This document shows, piece after piece, positions 30,687-39,511 of a DNA stretch of 64,000 bases (position 1 is the stretch's first letter; every line of letters begins with the position of its first letter). Below the pieces are notes generated by a model. The model was not told the DNA's origin. It saw only the letters and a list, made by a program, of their open reading frames with translations, and searched no databases. This DNA is from Methylocapsa sp. S129 (GTDB lineage: Bacteria > Pseudomonadota > Alphaproteobacteria > Rhizobiales > Beijerinckiaceae): NCBI RefSeq assembly GCF_009765995.1, contig NZ_LMUI01000042.1, positions 1-64,000 of the forward strand, in the 5' to 3' direction. A program made the translations under genes and the position numbers.

Positions 30687-30726
30687 CTTATGATCGATGT
30701 CAATCTTATGATTCATACCTTATGAT
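30687..30726. promoter_or_regulatory. triple CTTATGAT repeat, likely ROK operator
   Basis: CTTATGAT occurs at 30687-30694, 30705-30712 and 30719-30726 in the gap between the divergent binding-protein and ROK regulator genes. Three direct copies in 40 bases of AT-rich promoter DNA suggest a regulator site. The match to the ROK protein next door is inference. Confidence 0.5.
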
Positions 30727-30810
30727 TGTTTTTATACATAAATTCGCCGACAACGTCCTGTTGGCTCCAGTCCAGAGAATGGTAGAAGAGCATCAGCGAC
30801 GCAGGGGCAC

Positions 30811-32064
30811 ATGGACGATTCCAGCGAATATTTGGCTCTCCCGCCTGGGTCTGGCGCCATTCTATCGTTGATTGCGAGCGGCGCCGGACAGTCCCGAGCG
30901 TCGCTGGCGCAAGCTGCCGGCCTGTCGCGGTCGACAATCGCCGAACGCTTGGCGCCTTTATTCGCGGCAGGTTTTGTCGAAGAAGGCGCGGAAGCCTTGT
31001 CGAGCGGCGGCCGTCCCGCTCGCATATTGCGGTTGAACAAGAACTTTGGCGTGACGCTCGCGGCGGACGTCGGCGAGAGCCATATCCATTTGGCGGTGAC
31101 CGACCTCGAACCGAATATCCTCGTCGAGAACGTCGTCAGTCTCGACGTTCGCAGCGGGCCTGAGACGATCCTTGCGCGGATCGTCGATGAGTTCTGCGAC
31201 CTGCTCGATCGCGTAGGACGGACGAAACGGGAGGTTCTTGGCATCGGCCTCGGCATGCCTGCACCGGTGGACTATGAAGCCGCGCGCGTCTTCGGCCCCT
31301 CCGTCATGCTGGGTTGGGACGATTTCGACATAAGGGGATGGATGCGCGCGCATTTCGAAGCGCACGTGCTGGTCGAAAACGACGTCAACCTGATGACTTT
31401 GTCGGAGTTCCGGCGCTTTTGGCCCGACGTCGGTCAGTTTCTCTTCATCAAGGCTGGCACCGGCATAGGCAGCGGCATCATCACGGACGGCCGGATCTAT
31501 CGCGGCGCCCAGGGCGCGGCCGGCGACATCGGCCATATTCAGTTCGCCAGCGACAATGCGCCGCTTTGCCGCTGCGGCAAGCTCGGATGTGTCGAAGCCC
31601 GCGCCGGCGGTTGGGCGTTGGCGCGCGACCTGCGTGCGCAGGGGTTCACGGCGCATAACGCGCGCGACATCATCAATCTCGTGCGGATCAACCAGCCCGA
31701 AGCCATTCAATTGGTCCGCGCCGCGGGACGAGTCCTGGGCGAGGTTACGGCCGACGTCGTGAGCGTTCTCAACCCAGCGGTCATCGTCATCGGCGGCGTC
31801 TTGTCGGAGGCTGAGGAGCATCTGCTCTCGGGCGTTCGCGAACTTGTCTATCAACGCTCCTTGCCGCTCGCGACGAGAAAGCTGCAAATTGCCGCCGCGC
31901 GATCCAATCCGAGCGTCGGTCTCCTTCTTGGCGCGGCCCAACTCGTCATCGAATCGCAAATGGCGCCTGCGACGATCGACCGGACAATCGCTCGATATCG
32001 TCGCCCGGCGATTCCGCGCCCGCTCGAGAGCCTTACCGACAGCCCGCGCAGCAGGAGCGATTGA
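30811..32064 (+). CDS. ROK family transcriptional regulator (NagC/XylR-like)
   Basis: The 417-residue protein combines an N-terminal winged helix (about 15-75, RASLAQAAGLSRSTIAERLA) with a ROK sugar-kinase-like domain. The ROK zinc motif CRCGKLGCVE is intact, and FIKAGTGIGSGI is the phosphate-loop segment. Such proteins repress sugar-transport genes and release DNA on sugar binding. It is divergent from the ribose-type binding protein gene, and three CTTATGAT boxes lie between them. Confidence 0.9.
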   Translation: MDDSSEYLALPPGSGAILSLIASGAGQSRASLAQAAGLSRSTIAERLAPLFAAGFVEEGAEALSSGGRPARILRLNKNFGVTLAADVGESHIHLAVTDLEPNILVENVVSLDVRSGPETILARIVDEFCDLLDRVGRTKREVLGIGLGMPAPVDYEAARVFGPSVMLGWDDFDIRGWMRAHFEAHVLVENDVNLMTLSEFRRFWPDVGQFLFIKAGTGIGSGIITDGRIYRGAQGAAGDIGHIQFASDNAPLCRCGKLGCVEARAGGWALARDLRAQGFTAHNARDIINLVRINQPEAIQLVRAAGRVLGEVTADVVSVLNPAVIVIGGVLSEAEEHLLSGVRELVYQRSLPLATRKLQIAAARSNPSVGLLLGAAQLVIESQMAPATIDRTIARYRRPAIPRPLESLTDSPRSRSD

Positions 32065-32209
32065 AGGGCAGATCGGCGAGTTCGCGCAGACTCATGCGTC
32101 TGATCTCGGGATGATCAAGCGGGTCGGGCGGCGACGTCCCCTCTTGTGCGGCCGTCGGCGCGGCTCGCCGCCCATGAAAAAGGCGGCGAATAGCGGAGAA
32201 AATCTTCAT
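32033..32209 (-). CDS. small hypothetical protein with C-terminal cysteine pair
   Basis: This 58-residue frame lies antisense to the last 32 bases of the ROK gene and fills the gap to the LysR gene. The N-terminus is basic and amphipathic (MKIFSAIRRLFHGRR). The C-terminal part is HPEIRRMSLRELADLPFNR followed by SCCAGCR. The mix looks like a real small protein, and I have a faint memory of similar MSLRELADLP tails in Rhizobiales. I cannot name a family. A GTG four codons upstream (32221) is an alternative start. Confidence 0.45.
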   Translation of the reverse strand: MKIFSAIRRLFHGRRAAPTAAQEGTSPPDPLDHPEIRRMSLRELADLPFNRSCCAGCR

Positions 32210-32258
32210 TGCAGAACTCACGTTCTCTTGCGGAGCGTGTGATTTTCTGCTGATATCT

Positions 32259-33245
32259 ATGTGTAATCAATCCAGAAATCGCACTGACGACTTTAGGAAA
32301 ACTGAAATACCAAATCTTGGCTCCGTTCATCTCAACGGGCTCCGCGCGGTCGAGGCCGTCGCGCGCCGCGGATCGTTGCTGAAGGCGGCCGAAGAGCTCG
32401 GGGTCTCGCCCAGCGCGGTGAGCCAGCAGGTCGGGCGCACCGAAAAGCAGATCGGCCGGGCCTTGTTCACGCGCACGCGCGAGGGCCTGGCGGCGACGGA
32501 ATTTGGCGCGGTCTTCGCCGCGCGGCTGTCTGTCGGATTCCGGGAGCTGACGCAGGCGGTCGCCTTGGCCGACGACAGCGCCGCCCATACGCTTGTGGTT
32601 TCCGTCGCGCCGGCCTTCGCTTCGCGCTGGCTGGTGCCGCGCCTCAGTCGATTCTACGCCAAGCACTTCGAGCTCGCCTTAAGAATCGATGCGACGACGC
32701 GCCTCGTCGATTTCAATCGTTCCGACATCGACCTCGCGATTCGTATGGGCGACGGTCAGTGGCCAAGCGTCCGCGCGGAGCTGCTTTTGGCGCTGGAGAT
32801 ATTCCCGGTCTGCGCGCCGTCGATCGCAGAGCGATTGAAGACGGTCGCCGATCTGGCGAACGAATGGGCGATCTGCGACGAAAACAGTATGTTCACCTGG
32901 GAGCGCTGGTTCGAGGCGGCTGGCGCGCCGCCCGTCGCGCTCTTGCCCGGCGCCCGCTTCACCGATCCGATGCTCTGCGTCGAGGCGGCGATCGCCGGGC
33001 AGGGCGTTATGCTCGCCTGGCAATTGCTTGTCGCCGATGCGCTGACGGACGGTCGATTGGTCGCGCCATTCGGCGTGAGCGCCGGCAGCGGCCTCGGCTA
33101 TTATCTGGCGACAGCGGCCGGCCGGCGGCCCAGCGCCAAGGTTTTGGCGTTCAAACGCTGGATCGTCGAAGAAGTGGCGAAAACCGTCGCGGAGTTTGGC
33201 GCGCGGGCGGCGGCGGCCCGATCGCAAATCGGTGCGCGCGTCTGA
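32259..33245 (+). CDS. LysR family transcriptional regulator (GcvA-like)
   Basis: The 328-residue regulator has an N-terminal helix-turn-helix (about 25-85: NGLRAVEAVARRGSLLKAAE, VSPSAVSQQVGRTEKQIG) and a substrate-binding domain in the GcvA/AmpR subgroup style (DIDLAIRMGDGQWP). A basic alanine-rich tail ends it. The next gene, the TIM-barrel epimerase, is convergent, so its target is unclear; the upstream gap is its likely self-regulated site. Confidence 0.88.
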   Translation: MCNQSRNRTDDFRKTEIPNLGSVHLNGLRAVEAVARRGSLLKAAEELGVSPSAVSQQVGRTEKQIGRALFTRTREGLAATEFGAVFAARLSVGFRELTQAVALADDSAAHTLVVSVAPAFASRWLVPRLSRFYAKHFELALRIDATTRLVDFNRSDIDLAIRMGDGQWPSVRAELLLALEIFPVCAPSIAERLKTVADLANEWAICDENSMFTWERWFEAAGAPPVALLPGARFTDPMLCVEAAIAGQGVMLAWQLLVADALTDGRLVAPFGVSAGSGLGYYLATAAGRRPSAKVLAFKRWIVEEVAKTVAEFGARAAAARSQIGARV

Positions 33246-33271
33246 AATGCGCGGTCTTCGCTTTCATCGCG

Positions 33272-34132
33272 TTACGCTTCCCGGATCGCCAATCCAGTCG
33301 CACGCGCCAGGCTCCTGATATAGGGCAGGCCGATATCGAGCACTTCGTCGCGGTCGCGCGCCACCGGGCGCCAGACCGAGAGCGCGCTGGCGAGTTGCGG
33401 CGGCATGTTGACGAAGGATTCGACGACGAGGTCGCCGTCGAAACTGGCGCCTTTCAACGCGATCATCACGCTCTTCCAGTCGATATTGCCCGAACCCGGC
33501 ACGCCGCGATCGCTTTCGGAGAGATGCACGTAGCGAACGAGGCCCGCGCCCTCTTCGAGCGCCGCGGCGAAACCCTTCTCTTCGATATTGGTGTGATAGG
33601 TGTCGAGATGGATCATCATCGCCGGTTCGTTGATCCGCTTGGCCAGATCCAGCGCCTGCCGCGCCGTGTTGACAAGATGCGTCTCATAGCGATTGCACGC
33701 TTCAAGCCCGAGCGTCATGCCATAGTCGGCGGCGCGCCTGGCGACCGGCTTTAGCGCCCTGGCGATCGCGTCATATTCCCGATCGGTCGGCGCGGCGCCG
33801 GTGCGATAGCCCAGCGTCGAATAGATCACGCCGCAAAGCGTATTCGATCCCAGTGCATGCGAGACCTCGAGCGCCCGCATCAGGAACGCCTGCGCCTTTT
33901 CCGGATGCTGCGTCGCCTCGGCTTCGATCGGCAGGCCGAGCGAAGCGGTCGGCGCGACATTATGCCGTTTGAACAATGCGCGGGAATGGTCGACATCGAC
34001 CTTGTCGGGCTCCAGCAGCGCGATTTCGATGATGTCGAGGCCATGGCGCGCCGCGTCGGCGACGCTGAGCTCGGCGCCCTCGCGCGTCCATGCCGACGTC
34101 CACAGACTCGAATGCATGCCAAAGCGGATCAT
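33272..34132 (-). CDS. TIM-barrel sugar isomerase/epimerase (tagatose 3-epimerase-like)
   Basis: The 286-residue protein has the AP-endonuclease-2/xylose-isomerase-like barrel. GLEACNRYETHLVNT carries the first metal-binding glutamate, MIHLDTYHTNIEE the aspartate/histidine pair, and VHLSESDRGVPGSGNIDW and DLVVESF the later ligands. This pattern is that of D-tagatose/D-psicose 3-epimerases and erythrulose-phosphate isomerases. Its place between a LysR gene and a sugar-type ABC operon suggests it processes the imported sugar. Confidence 0.87.
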   Translation of the reverse strand: MIRFGMHSSLWTSAWTREGAELSVADAARHGLDIIEIALLEPDKVDVDHSRALFKRHNVAPTASLGLPIEAEATQHPEKAQAFLMRALEVSHALGSNTLCGVIYSTLGYRTGAAPTDREYDAIARALKPVARRAADYGMTLGLEACNRYETHLVNTARQALDLAKRINEPAMMIHLDTYHTNIEEKGFAAALEEGAGLVRYVHLSESDRGVPGSGNIDWKSVMIALKGASFDGDLVVESFVNMPPQLASALSVWRPVARDRDEVLDIGLPYIRSLARATGLAIREA

Positions 34133-34277
34133 AGCGTTTCTCCCCGTCCATTTTTGGCCGACAGATTCGACCGCTTGATATCAGCTTACTAGGCCGATCC
34201 GGACGGGGGGAAGACAGTCGCGGCAGAATCTTGATGTGGCGCGCGGTCGACGGGCGTTCCGGCGCTGAAAACGAATC

Positions 34278-35342
34278 CTACTTCGGCCTCAGATCGAGCC
34301 CCACGCCTTTGTTCACGAATTGCAGCGTATAGGCTTTCTTGTAGTCGAGGCCCTGCGGCAGAACGCCCGCTTTCGCCATCTGGTCGTAGAAGCTCTTCAT
34401 GCGCGCGTCCGACATCGCGCCAATGCCGTTCTTCAGGGATTCGCCGGAATCGACGATGCCATATTCCTTCAGCTTGGCGATCGAGAAAGCGATCTGCTCG
34501 TCCGTCATTTCGGAATTGTCTTTCTTGATCAGCGCATTCGCGGCTTTGTTGTCGCCGTAGAGATAGTGGTACCAGCCGATCGCCGTGGCGTCGACGAAGC
34601 GCTGCACCGCGTCGGAGTTCTTCTCGACGAAGTCGCGGCGGCATTCGATGGTGGTCGAGGCGGTGTCGAAGCCGTTGTCGGCGAACAAGAAGACATTGGG
34701 TTTGAAGCCGCCGCTCTTTTCGATCGCAAAGGGTTCGGAGGTCGCATAGCCTTGCTGCACCGACTGTTTGTCGGCGATGAAGGGCGCCGGATTGAAATTG
34801 TAGGGGCCGACATTGCTCTCCGAAAAGCCCCAGCGGGATTCAAGCCAGCGATAGAAAGAGCCGAGGCTCGACCGCGCGACAAAGATCACATGCGCGCTCT
34901 TGAGGCTCTCGAATGTGTCGAGGCCTTCGCCGGGATGGCTGATCAGCACTTGCGGGTCCTTCTGGAACATGCCGGCTACGACGACGGTTGGCACGCCCTG
35001 AGCGACCGCGTCCATGGCGCCGATCATGTCGGAATCCATGAAGCAATCCATCTTGCCCGACGACATCAGCAAGCGGCCGTTCATGTTGGGGCCGCCCTGC
35101 ATGATGGTCACGTCGAGTCCGTATTTTGCGTAAGTGCCGTCGGCGACGGCCTGGTAGAAGCCGCCATGCTCCGCCTCGGCGAGCCAATTGGTGCCGTAGC
35201 TCAGCTTCGTGAGCGACTGCGCCTGCGCCGGCGGCGTCAGCGCCGCGAAGGCGAGCACCGCGGCGCCCGCTGAAAGCGCCGCCCTGGCGAGGCGTTGGCG
35301 CGTCCCGAGGCGAGAATTTTTCGTGGGCGTGGAATTGCGCAT
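34278..35342 (-). CDS. NMT1/THI5-like periplasmic substrate-binding protein
   Basis: This 354-residue protein has a long signal peptide (cleavage near PPAQAQS) and a type II binding fold of the NMT1/THI5/SsuA class. Landmarks are LSYGTNWLAEAEHGGFYQA, GLDVTIMQGGPN and ARSSLGSFYRWLESRWGF. Relatives bind pyrimidine thiamin precursors, taurine or sulfonates. The ATG at 35342 has GGAG six bases upstream. It stands after two sugar-type permease genes with which this class does not normally work. No SsuB/SsuC-type partner is present, so it is an orphan or part of a hybrid system. Confidence 0.85.
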   Translation of the reverse strand: MRNSTPTKNSRLGTRQRLARAALSAGAAVLAFAALTPPAQAQSLTKLSYGTNWLAEAEHGGFYQAVADGTYAKYGLDVTIMQGGPNMNGRLLMSSGKMDCFMDSDMIGAMDAVAQGVPTVVVAGMFQKDPQVLISHPGEGLDTFESLKSAHVIFVARSSLGSFYRWLESRWGFSESNVGPYNFNPAPFIADKQSVQQGYATSEPFAIEKSGGFKPNVFLFADNGFDTASTTIECRRDFVEKNSDAVQRFVDATAIGWYHYLYGDNKAANALIKKDNSEMTDEQIAFSIAKLKEYGIVDSGESLKNGIGAMSDARMKSFYDQMAKAGVLPQGLDYKKAYTLQFVNKGVGLDLRPK

Positions 35343-35520
35343 GATCATCTCCAGCTTGGGCGGCGGATCTCTCAAGAACCGGCCTTGGCGAGGCTTGCCG
35401 CCGAGCGCCGCCGTCCAGGTTTTTGATGCAAAATGCGTGCCTTGCCGGAGAGCGCCGGGCGTTTGCGCCTGATGAGGAACTGCTGCCCCGCAACTAGAAT
35501 CCCGTTGGGCGCGCGGCCGC

Positions 35521-36540
35521 CTAGCGGCGCAGGCCGCCCAGCCCCTCGCGCAGAACGGCGAGCGCCGTTACGCCGATGATCAGGGCGCCCCAGATCGCCA
35601 CTGTCAGGAACGGGCTGAAGTTCAGGAGATTGAAGGCGGAGGAAATGACTTGCAGCAGGATCAGCGCCATCATCAGGCCGCCGACCTTGCCAAAACCGCC
35701 GAACGGATCGACGCCGCCGAGCACCGCGGCGAGGATTGTCACGAGGAGATAGCTCTCGCCATAGGAGGCGTTGGCGGAATTGAAGCGCGCCATCATGACG
35801 AGCGCCGCCGCGACGGCGAGCAGGCTCGACAATACATAGACCTTGAGCGTCACGCGCCGGGTGTCGACGCCTGAATAGCGCGTCGCCTTCTCGTTCGAGC
35901 CGATCATGTAGATCTTGTGGCCGAACGGGCTCTTGTTCAGCAGCACGGCGACCGGCGCGCAGAGCGCGAGAAAGATGATCATCGCCACCGGCACGCCGCC
36001 GATCACGCCATTGCCAAGGAACACGATCGGGTCGGGGAAACCGGAAATGACATTGCCGCGCGTCAGGCCGATCGACAGGCCCTTGCACATCGTCATCGTG
36101 CCCAGCGTCGCCAGGATCGGCGAGACCCCGAGATAGGCGATGACGGCGCCATTAAGGAGGCCGATCGCCGTCGCCACCGCGATCCCAGCGAGCACCGCCA
36201 TCACCTGCCAGGCGCCCCACATGAATCCCTCCGCGCCGGGCACATGATGGGTGAGGACATAAGCCATCGTCAGCGCGCAGAGATTGGCGGTGGCGATGAT
36301 CGAGAGATTGAGGCCGCCCGATAGCAAGGCGACCATCATGGCGAGCGACAGGATGCCGAGTTCCGGCAATTGGAACGCCATGGATTGCAGCGCGCCGACG
36401 CTGAACAATTGATCGCCGAGCAGCAGGCCGAAGATCAGCAGCAGCGCCAGCAACACCAGCGACAGCACCGTCACCGGGCCGCCGCGCCCGATGCGCGTCA
36501 GCAGCGACACGTTTCGCGCTGTTCTTGTATCGGCGCTCAT
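35521..36540 (-). CDS. sugar-type ABC transporter permease (second subunit)
   Basis: The 339-residue membrane protein belongs to the RbsC/AraH/LsrC-LsrD family. GILSLAMMVALLSGGLNLSI and YLGVSPILATLGTM are typical helices, and ILAAVLGGVDPFGG is the conserved cytoplasmic-loop motif near the end. The ATG at 36540 lies 13 bases after the stop of the partner permease. Two distinct permeases with one double-domain ATPase match the LsrACDB and RhaSTPQ layout. Confidence 0.9.
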   Translation of the reverse strand: MSADTRTARNVSLLTRIGRGGPVTVLSLVLLALLLIFGLLLGDQLFSVGALQSMAFQLPELGILSLAMMVALLSGGLNLSIIATANLCALTMAYVLTHHVPGAEGFMWGAWQVMAVLAGIAVATAIGLLNGAVIAYLGVSPILATLGTMTMCKGLSIGLTRGNVISGFPDPIVFLGNGVIGGVPVAMIIFLALCAPVAVLLNKSPFGHKIYMIGSNEKATRYSGVDTRRVTLKVYVLSSLLAVAAALVMMARFNSANASYGESYLLVTILAAVLGGVDPFGGFGKVGGLMMALILLQVISSAFNLLNFSPFLTVAIWGALIIGVTALAVLREGLGGLRR

Positions 36541-36553
36541 CGATCGTTGCCCA

Positions 36554-37573
36554 TCAGTTGATTGCCTTGGATTGGCGGCGGCGGCGTTCCGACCAGGCGG
36601 TGATGGAGACCGCGACAAGAATGATAAGCCCGACGAACAACTGGCTCCAATAGGAGGAGACGCCCACCAGCACGAGGCCGTTCTGCAGGATCGCGAGCAG
36701 CGCGACGCCGAGGATCGTGCCCAGCACCGTGCCGACGCCCCCCGCCAGACTCGCCCCGCCGAGCACGACCGCCGCCAGCACATCGAGCTCCTTGCCGACG
36801 AGCACCGTCGGCGTCACGGATTGGGCGAGTTGCGCCTGAACCAGCGAGGCGACGCCCGCGATCAGGCCGAGATAGCCATAGACGAGGCAATTGAGCCGGA
36901 AGACCTGGAAACCGAGGCGCTGCGCGGCATCCTTGTTGCCGCCCATCGCATAGATCTGCCGGCCCACATTGGTGCGATTGAGAAGAAGCCAGGTGCAGAG
37001 AAACACGATCGCCAGCACGAGTATCTGCAGGTTCAGCGCGTAGGGCACGCCGGCCGCATCGTCATATTCGAACCACCAGACGCCGTCGCGGAAATATTTG
37101 GGCAGCGAGGTGATGTATTTGCCGCCGCTGAAGAAGATCAGCAGGCCGTAGAAAATATTCAGCGTCGCGATCGAGACGATAATCGAGGATATCCGCAATT
37201 TGGTGATGAAGATCGCGTTGATCAGCCCGCAGACGACGCCGACGGCGCCCGCGATGGCGAAGATCGCAAACCAGCCCAAGCCGTAGCTCAACGCCAACGA
37301 CAGCGCGACATATTGCGCGACCGAGGCGGTGGCGGTGAAGGAAATATCGATGCCGCCGGCGACGAGGACAACCAGCAATCCCGCCGCCAGAATGCCGACG
37401 AAGGCGTTCGACGTCAGGAGGTCGAACAGGTTCTGCAAGGTGAGGAAGCTATCGGTCGCCAGGCCGAGGCCGAGGCAGAAGACGATCACGACGACAAGCA
37501 GCCAGAATTCGTGGCTGCGGCGAAAGCGCCGCAACGCCGGCATGAAAGAGCGTTGATCCGCCGCGAGAGTCAT
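36554..37573 (-). CDS. sugar-type ABC transporter permease (first subunit)
   Basis: The 339-residue protein is an RbsC-family permease with about ten hydrophobic helices. LLVVLVAGGIDISFTATASVA and AVVLGGASLAGGVGTVLGT are the family signatures. It lies between the ATPase gene and the second permease gene. The gap to the ATPase is 258 bases and contains two GC-rich hairpins. Confidence 0.9.
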   Translation of the reverse strand: MTLAADQRSFMPALRRFRRSHEFWLLVVVIVFCLGLGLATDSFLTLQNLFDLLTSNAFVGILAAGLLVVLVAGGIDISFTATASVAQYVALSLALSYGLGWFAIFAIAGAVGVVCGLINAIFITKLRISSIIVSIATLNIFYGLLIFFSGGKYITSLPKYFRDGVWWFEYDDAAGVPYALNLQILVLAIVFLCTWLLLNRTNVGRQIYAMGGNKDAAQRLGFQVFRLNCLVYGYLGLIAGVASLVQAQLAQSVTPTVLVGKELDVLAAVVLGGASLAGGVGTVLGTILGVALLAILQNGLVLVGVSSYWSQLFVGLIILVAVSITAWSERRRRQSKAIN

Positions 37574-37617
37574 TGGACGACGCCGTCGCGTCGCAGCGCC
37601 GGCCGAGTCGGGGAACT

Positions 37618-37646
37618 CCCTCCCCCTTTATGAGGGAGGGTGGGGG
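37618..37646. repeat. GC-rich inverted repeat, copy A (REP-like)
   Basis: CCCTCCC at 37618-37624 pairs with GGGAGGG at 37634-37640 and is followed by a G-run. It is a diverged, inverted relative of copy B at 37792-37814. The two copies bracket about 150 bases between the ATPase and permease genes and resemble dispersed palindromes common in alphaproteobacterial intergenic DNA. Confidence 0.6.
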
Positions 37647-37791
37647 CTACAACATGCATATATCTCAGCATGCCTGAGCTGTGCTCGCCGCCGTGTTGTA
37701 TGCATCCCGTGGGGGAAGGCGCGCGCGCAAACCTCACGGATTGTTGTGCCTCACGCAGATTCGCAGAGGTCAGCGCGACCCCCCTCCCTAA

Positions 37792-37814
37792 CCCTCCCCC
37801 ACAAGGGGGGAGGG
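37792..37814. repeat. GC-rich inverted repeat, copy B (REP-like)
   Basis: A nine-base stem (37792-37800 with 37806-37814) and a five-base loop lie just after the stop of the minus-strand ATPase gene. Further CCCTCCC units precede it. It could slow transcription, stabilise the upstream message or be a mobile palindrome. Confidence 0.6.
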
Positions 37815-37831
37815 GATTCCAGTGCCTGCTC

Positions 37832-39316
37832 TCACGCATTGACCGCATCCCGCAATTCCGCTTCGCTCGATGCATGCGGGCGGCATTCGCCTGATAGGCG
37901 CCCCTGGCGCATGATCAGCACGCGGTCGGCGTGATAGAAGACTTCCGGGATTTCGTCGGAGATCAAGAGAACCGCGACGCCGTTGGCGGCGAGGTTTTTT
38001 ACGATCTCGTAGATGCCGTCCTTGGCGGCGATGTCGACGCCGACCGTCGGGCTGTCGAGGATCAGCAGCCGCGGCTTGGTCGCCATCCATTTGGCGAGGA
38101 CGACGCGCTGCTGATTGCCGCCCGAAAGCGTCTTCACAGGATTATCGGGATTGGGCGCCTTGATCGCCAGATCGTCGACGCCGCGCTGCGCGACGCTCCG
38201 ACGCGTCGCTTCGCTGATGAGCCCGAGCCCGTCGGCGAGCTTGTCGAGGATCGTGATGAGGATATTGGCGGAGATGGGCTGCTCCAGCACAAGGCCAAGG
38301 GTCAGCCGGTCTTCGGGAACATAGGCGATGCCTTCGTCGATCGCCTGGCGGTTGGTCCGAAGCGCGAGCCTCTTTCCGTCGAGCCTGATTTCGCCCGACA
38401 CGGGCGGATTCATGCCAAACAGCGAGAGGGCGAATTCGGTGCGCCCGGACCCGAGCAGGCCCGTCAGGCCGACGATCTCGCCCGCGTGAATGTCGAGGCT
38501 CACATCCGCGTAATGGCCAGGGCGCGTCAGATTCTTCACAGAAAGAATGGTCTCGCCGCGCGAAAAATCCTTGTCGCCGGTTTCGTAGGCGAAGGCCTTG
38601 CCGGTCATCAGCATGGCGAGCTTCTTGTCGTCCATTTCGCGCGCGCTATAGTCGCCGACCTTGGCGCCGTCGCGCAGCACGGTGACGCGCTCGGCCACTT
38701 CAAGCACTTCGTCGAGACGGTGCGAGACGAACAGGGTGCAGATGCCCTTTTTCTTGAGATCGGCGACGAGGCGCAGCAACGCGTCGACCTCGTGGCGGGT
38801 GAGCGAGGCTGTCGGCTCGTCCATAATCACCAGCCTGGCGTCGGCCGCCATGGCGCGGCAGATCGCGACGAGCTGGCGGCTGGCGATGGACAGGTCCTCC
38901 ACCTTGGCGTGCGGATCGAGCGAGACGTCAATGCGCGCCATCGCCGCCTGCGCCGTTTCATGGATGGCGTCCCATTTGACCAGATGCAGCCCGCCGAGAT
39001 GACGCCCAACGGCGATGTTCTCGGCGACGGTGAGATTGGGGAACAGCGAGAGGTCCTGATAGATCACCTGGATGCCGCGAGCGGTCGATTGCACGGGATC
39101 GAGATGCGCATATTCGCGCCCCTCGATGACGATGCGCCCGCCGGGCTCCGGCCGCTGCACGCCGGCAATGATCTTGATCAAGGTCGACTTGCCCGAACCG
39201 TTTTCGCCGACAAGGCAATGCACTTCGCCCGCCTCAAGCGACATGTCGACGTCGCGCAAGGCGTGGACGCCGCCAAAGCGCTTGGAAATGGCATGCAGGT
39301 CGAGGAAATTCGCCAA
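37832..39316 (-). CDS. sugar ABC transporter ATP-binding protein (two nucleotide-binding domains)
   Basis: The 494-residue protein is a double ATPase of the RbsA/MglA/LsrA type. The first half has Walker A GENGSGKST and Walker B VIMDEPTASL. The second has degenerate Walker A GLLGSGRTEF, signature LSGGNQQRVVLAKW and LILDSPTVGVD. The start is TTG at 39316, after AAGGG; no ATG fits. It energises the two permeases downstream. A 28-base GC hairpin separates it from the binding-protein gene upstream. Confidence 0.92.
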   Translation of the reverse strand: MANFLDLHAISKRFGGVHALRDVDMSLEAGEVHCLVGENGSGKSTLIKIIAGVQRPEPGGRIVIEGREYAHLDPVQSTARGIQVIYQDLSLFPNLTVAENIAVGRHLGGLHLVKWDAIHETAQAAMARIDVSLDPHAKVEDLSIASRQLVAICRAMAADARLVIMDEPTASLTRHEVDALLRLVADLKKKGICTLFVSHRLDEVLEVAERVTVLRDGAKVGDYSAREMDDKKLAMLMTGKAFAYETGDKDFSRGETILSVKNLTRPGHYADVSLDIHAGEIVGLTGLLGSGRTEFALSLFGMNPPVSGEIRLDGKRLALRTNRQAIDEGIAYVPEDRLTLGLVLEQPISANILITILDKLADGLGLISEATRRSVAQRGVDDLAIKAPNPDNPVKTLSGGNQQRVVLAKWMATKPRLLILDSPTVGVDIAAKDGIYEIVKNLAANGVAVLLISDEIPEVFYHADRVLIMRQGRLSGECRPHASSEAELRDAVNA

Positions 39317-39469
39317 GCGGATCAGCCCTTGCCGTCTTGCAATAATCTCGGTGTCGATGGCAGGGCTCGATCGAAGCGATCAGCCGTCATTGCGAAAGAG
39401 GGGCGCGACGACGGCCGGCCGGTTCCACTAAAAGTCATCCCGCACTTCTATACTCACAGCCCCGAAAGC

Positions 39470-39497
39470 GCCGCGGGCGGTGAAGCCCGCCCGCGGC
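39470..39497 (-). terminator. attenuating hairpin between binding-protein and ATPase genes
   Basis: An 11-base perfect stem (39470-39480 with 39487-39497) with a six-base loop starts 14 bases after the binding-protein stop codon. No T-run follows on the minus strand, so it probably stabilises the binding-protein mRNA or terminates only partly. This arrangement usually gives excess binding protein. Confidence 0.55.
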
Positions 39498-39511
39498 GTT
39501 CGGCGCAATGC

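Noticed and set aside
35343-35520. Thiamin riboswitch before the NMT1/THI5-like gene
   Set aside because: The conserved CTGAGA and ACCTGATC-type segments of the thi box are not present.
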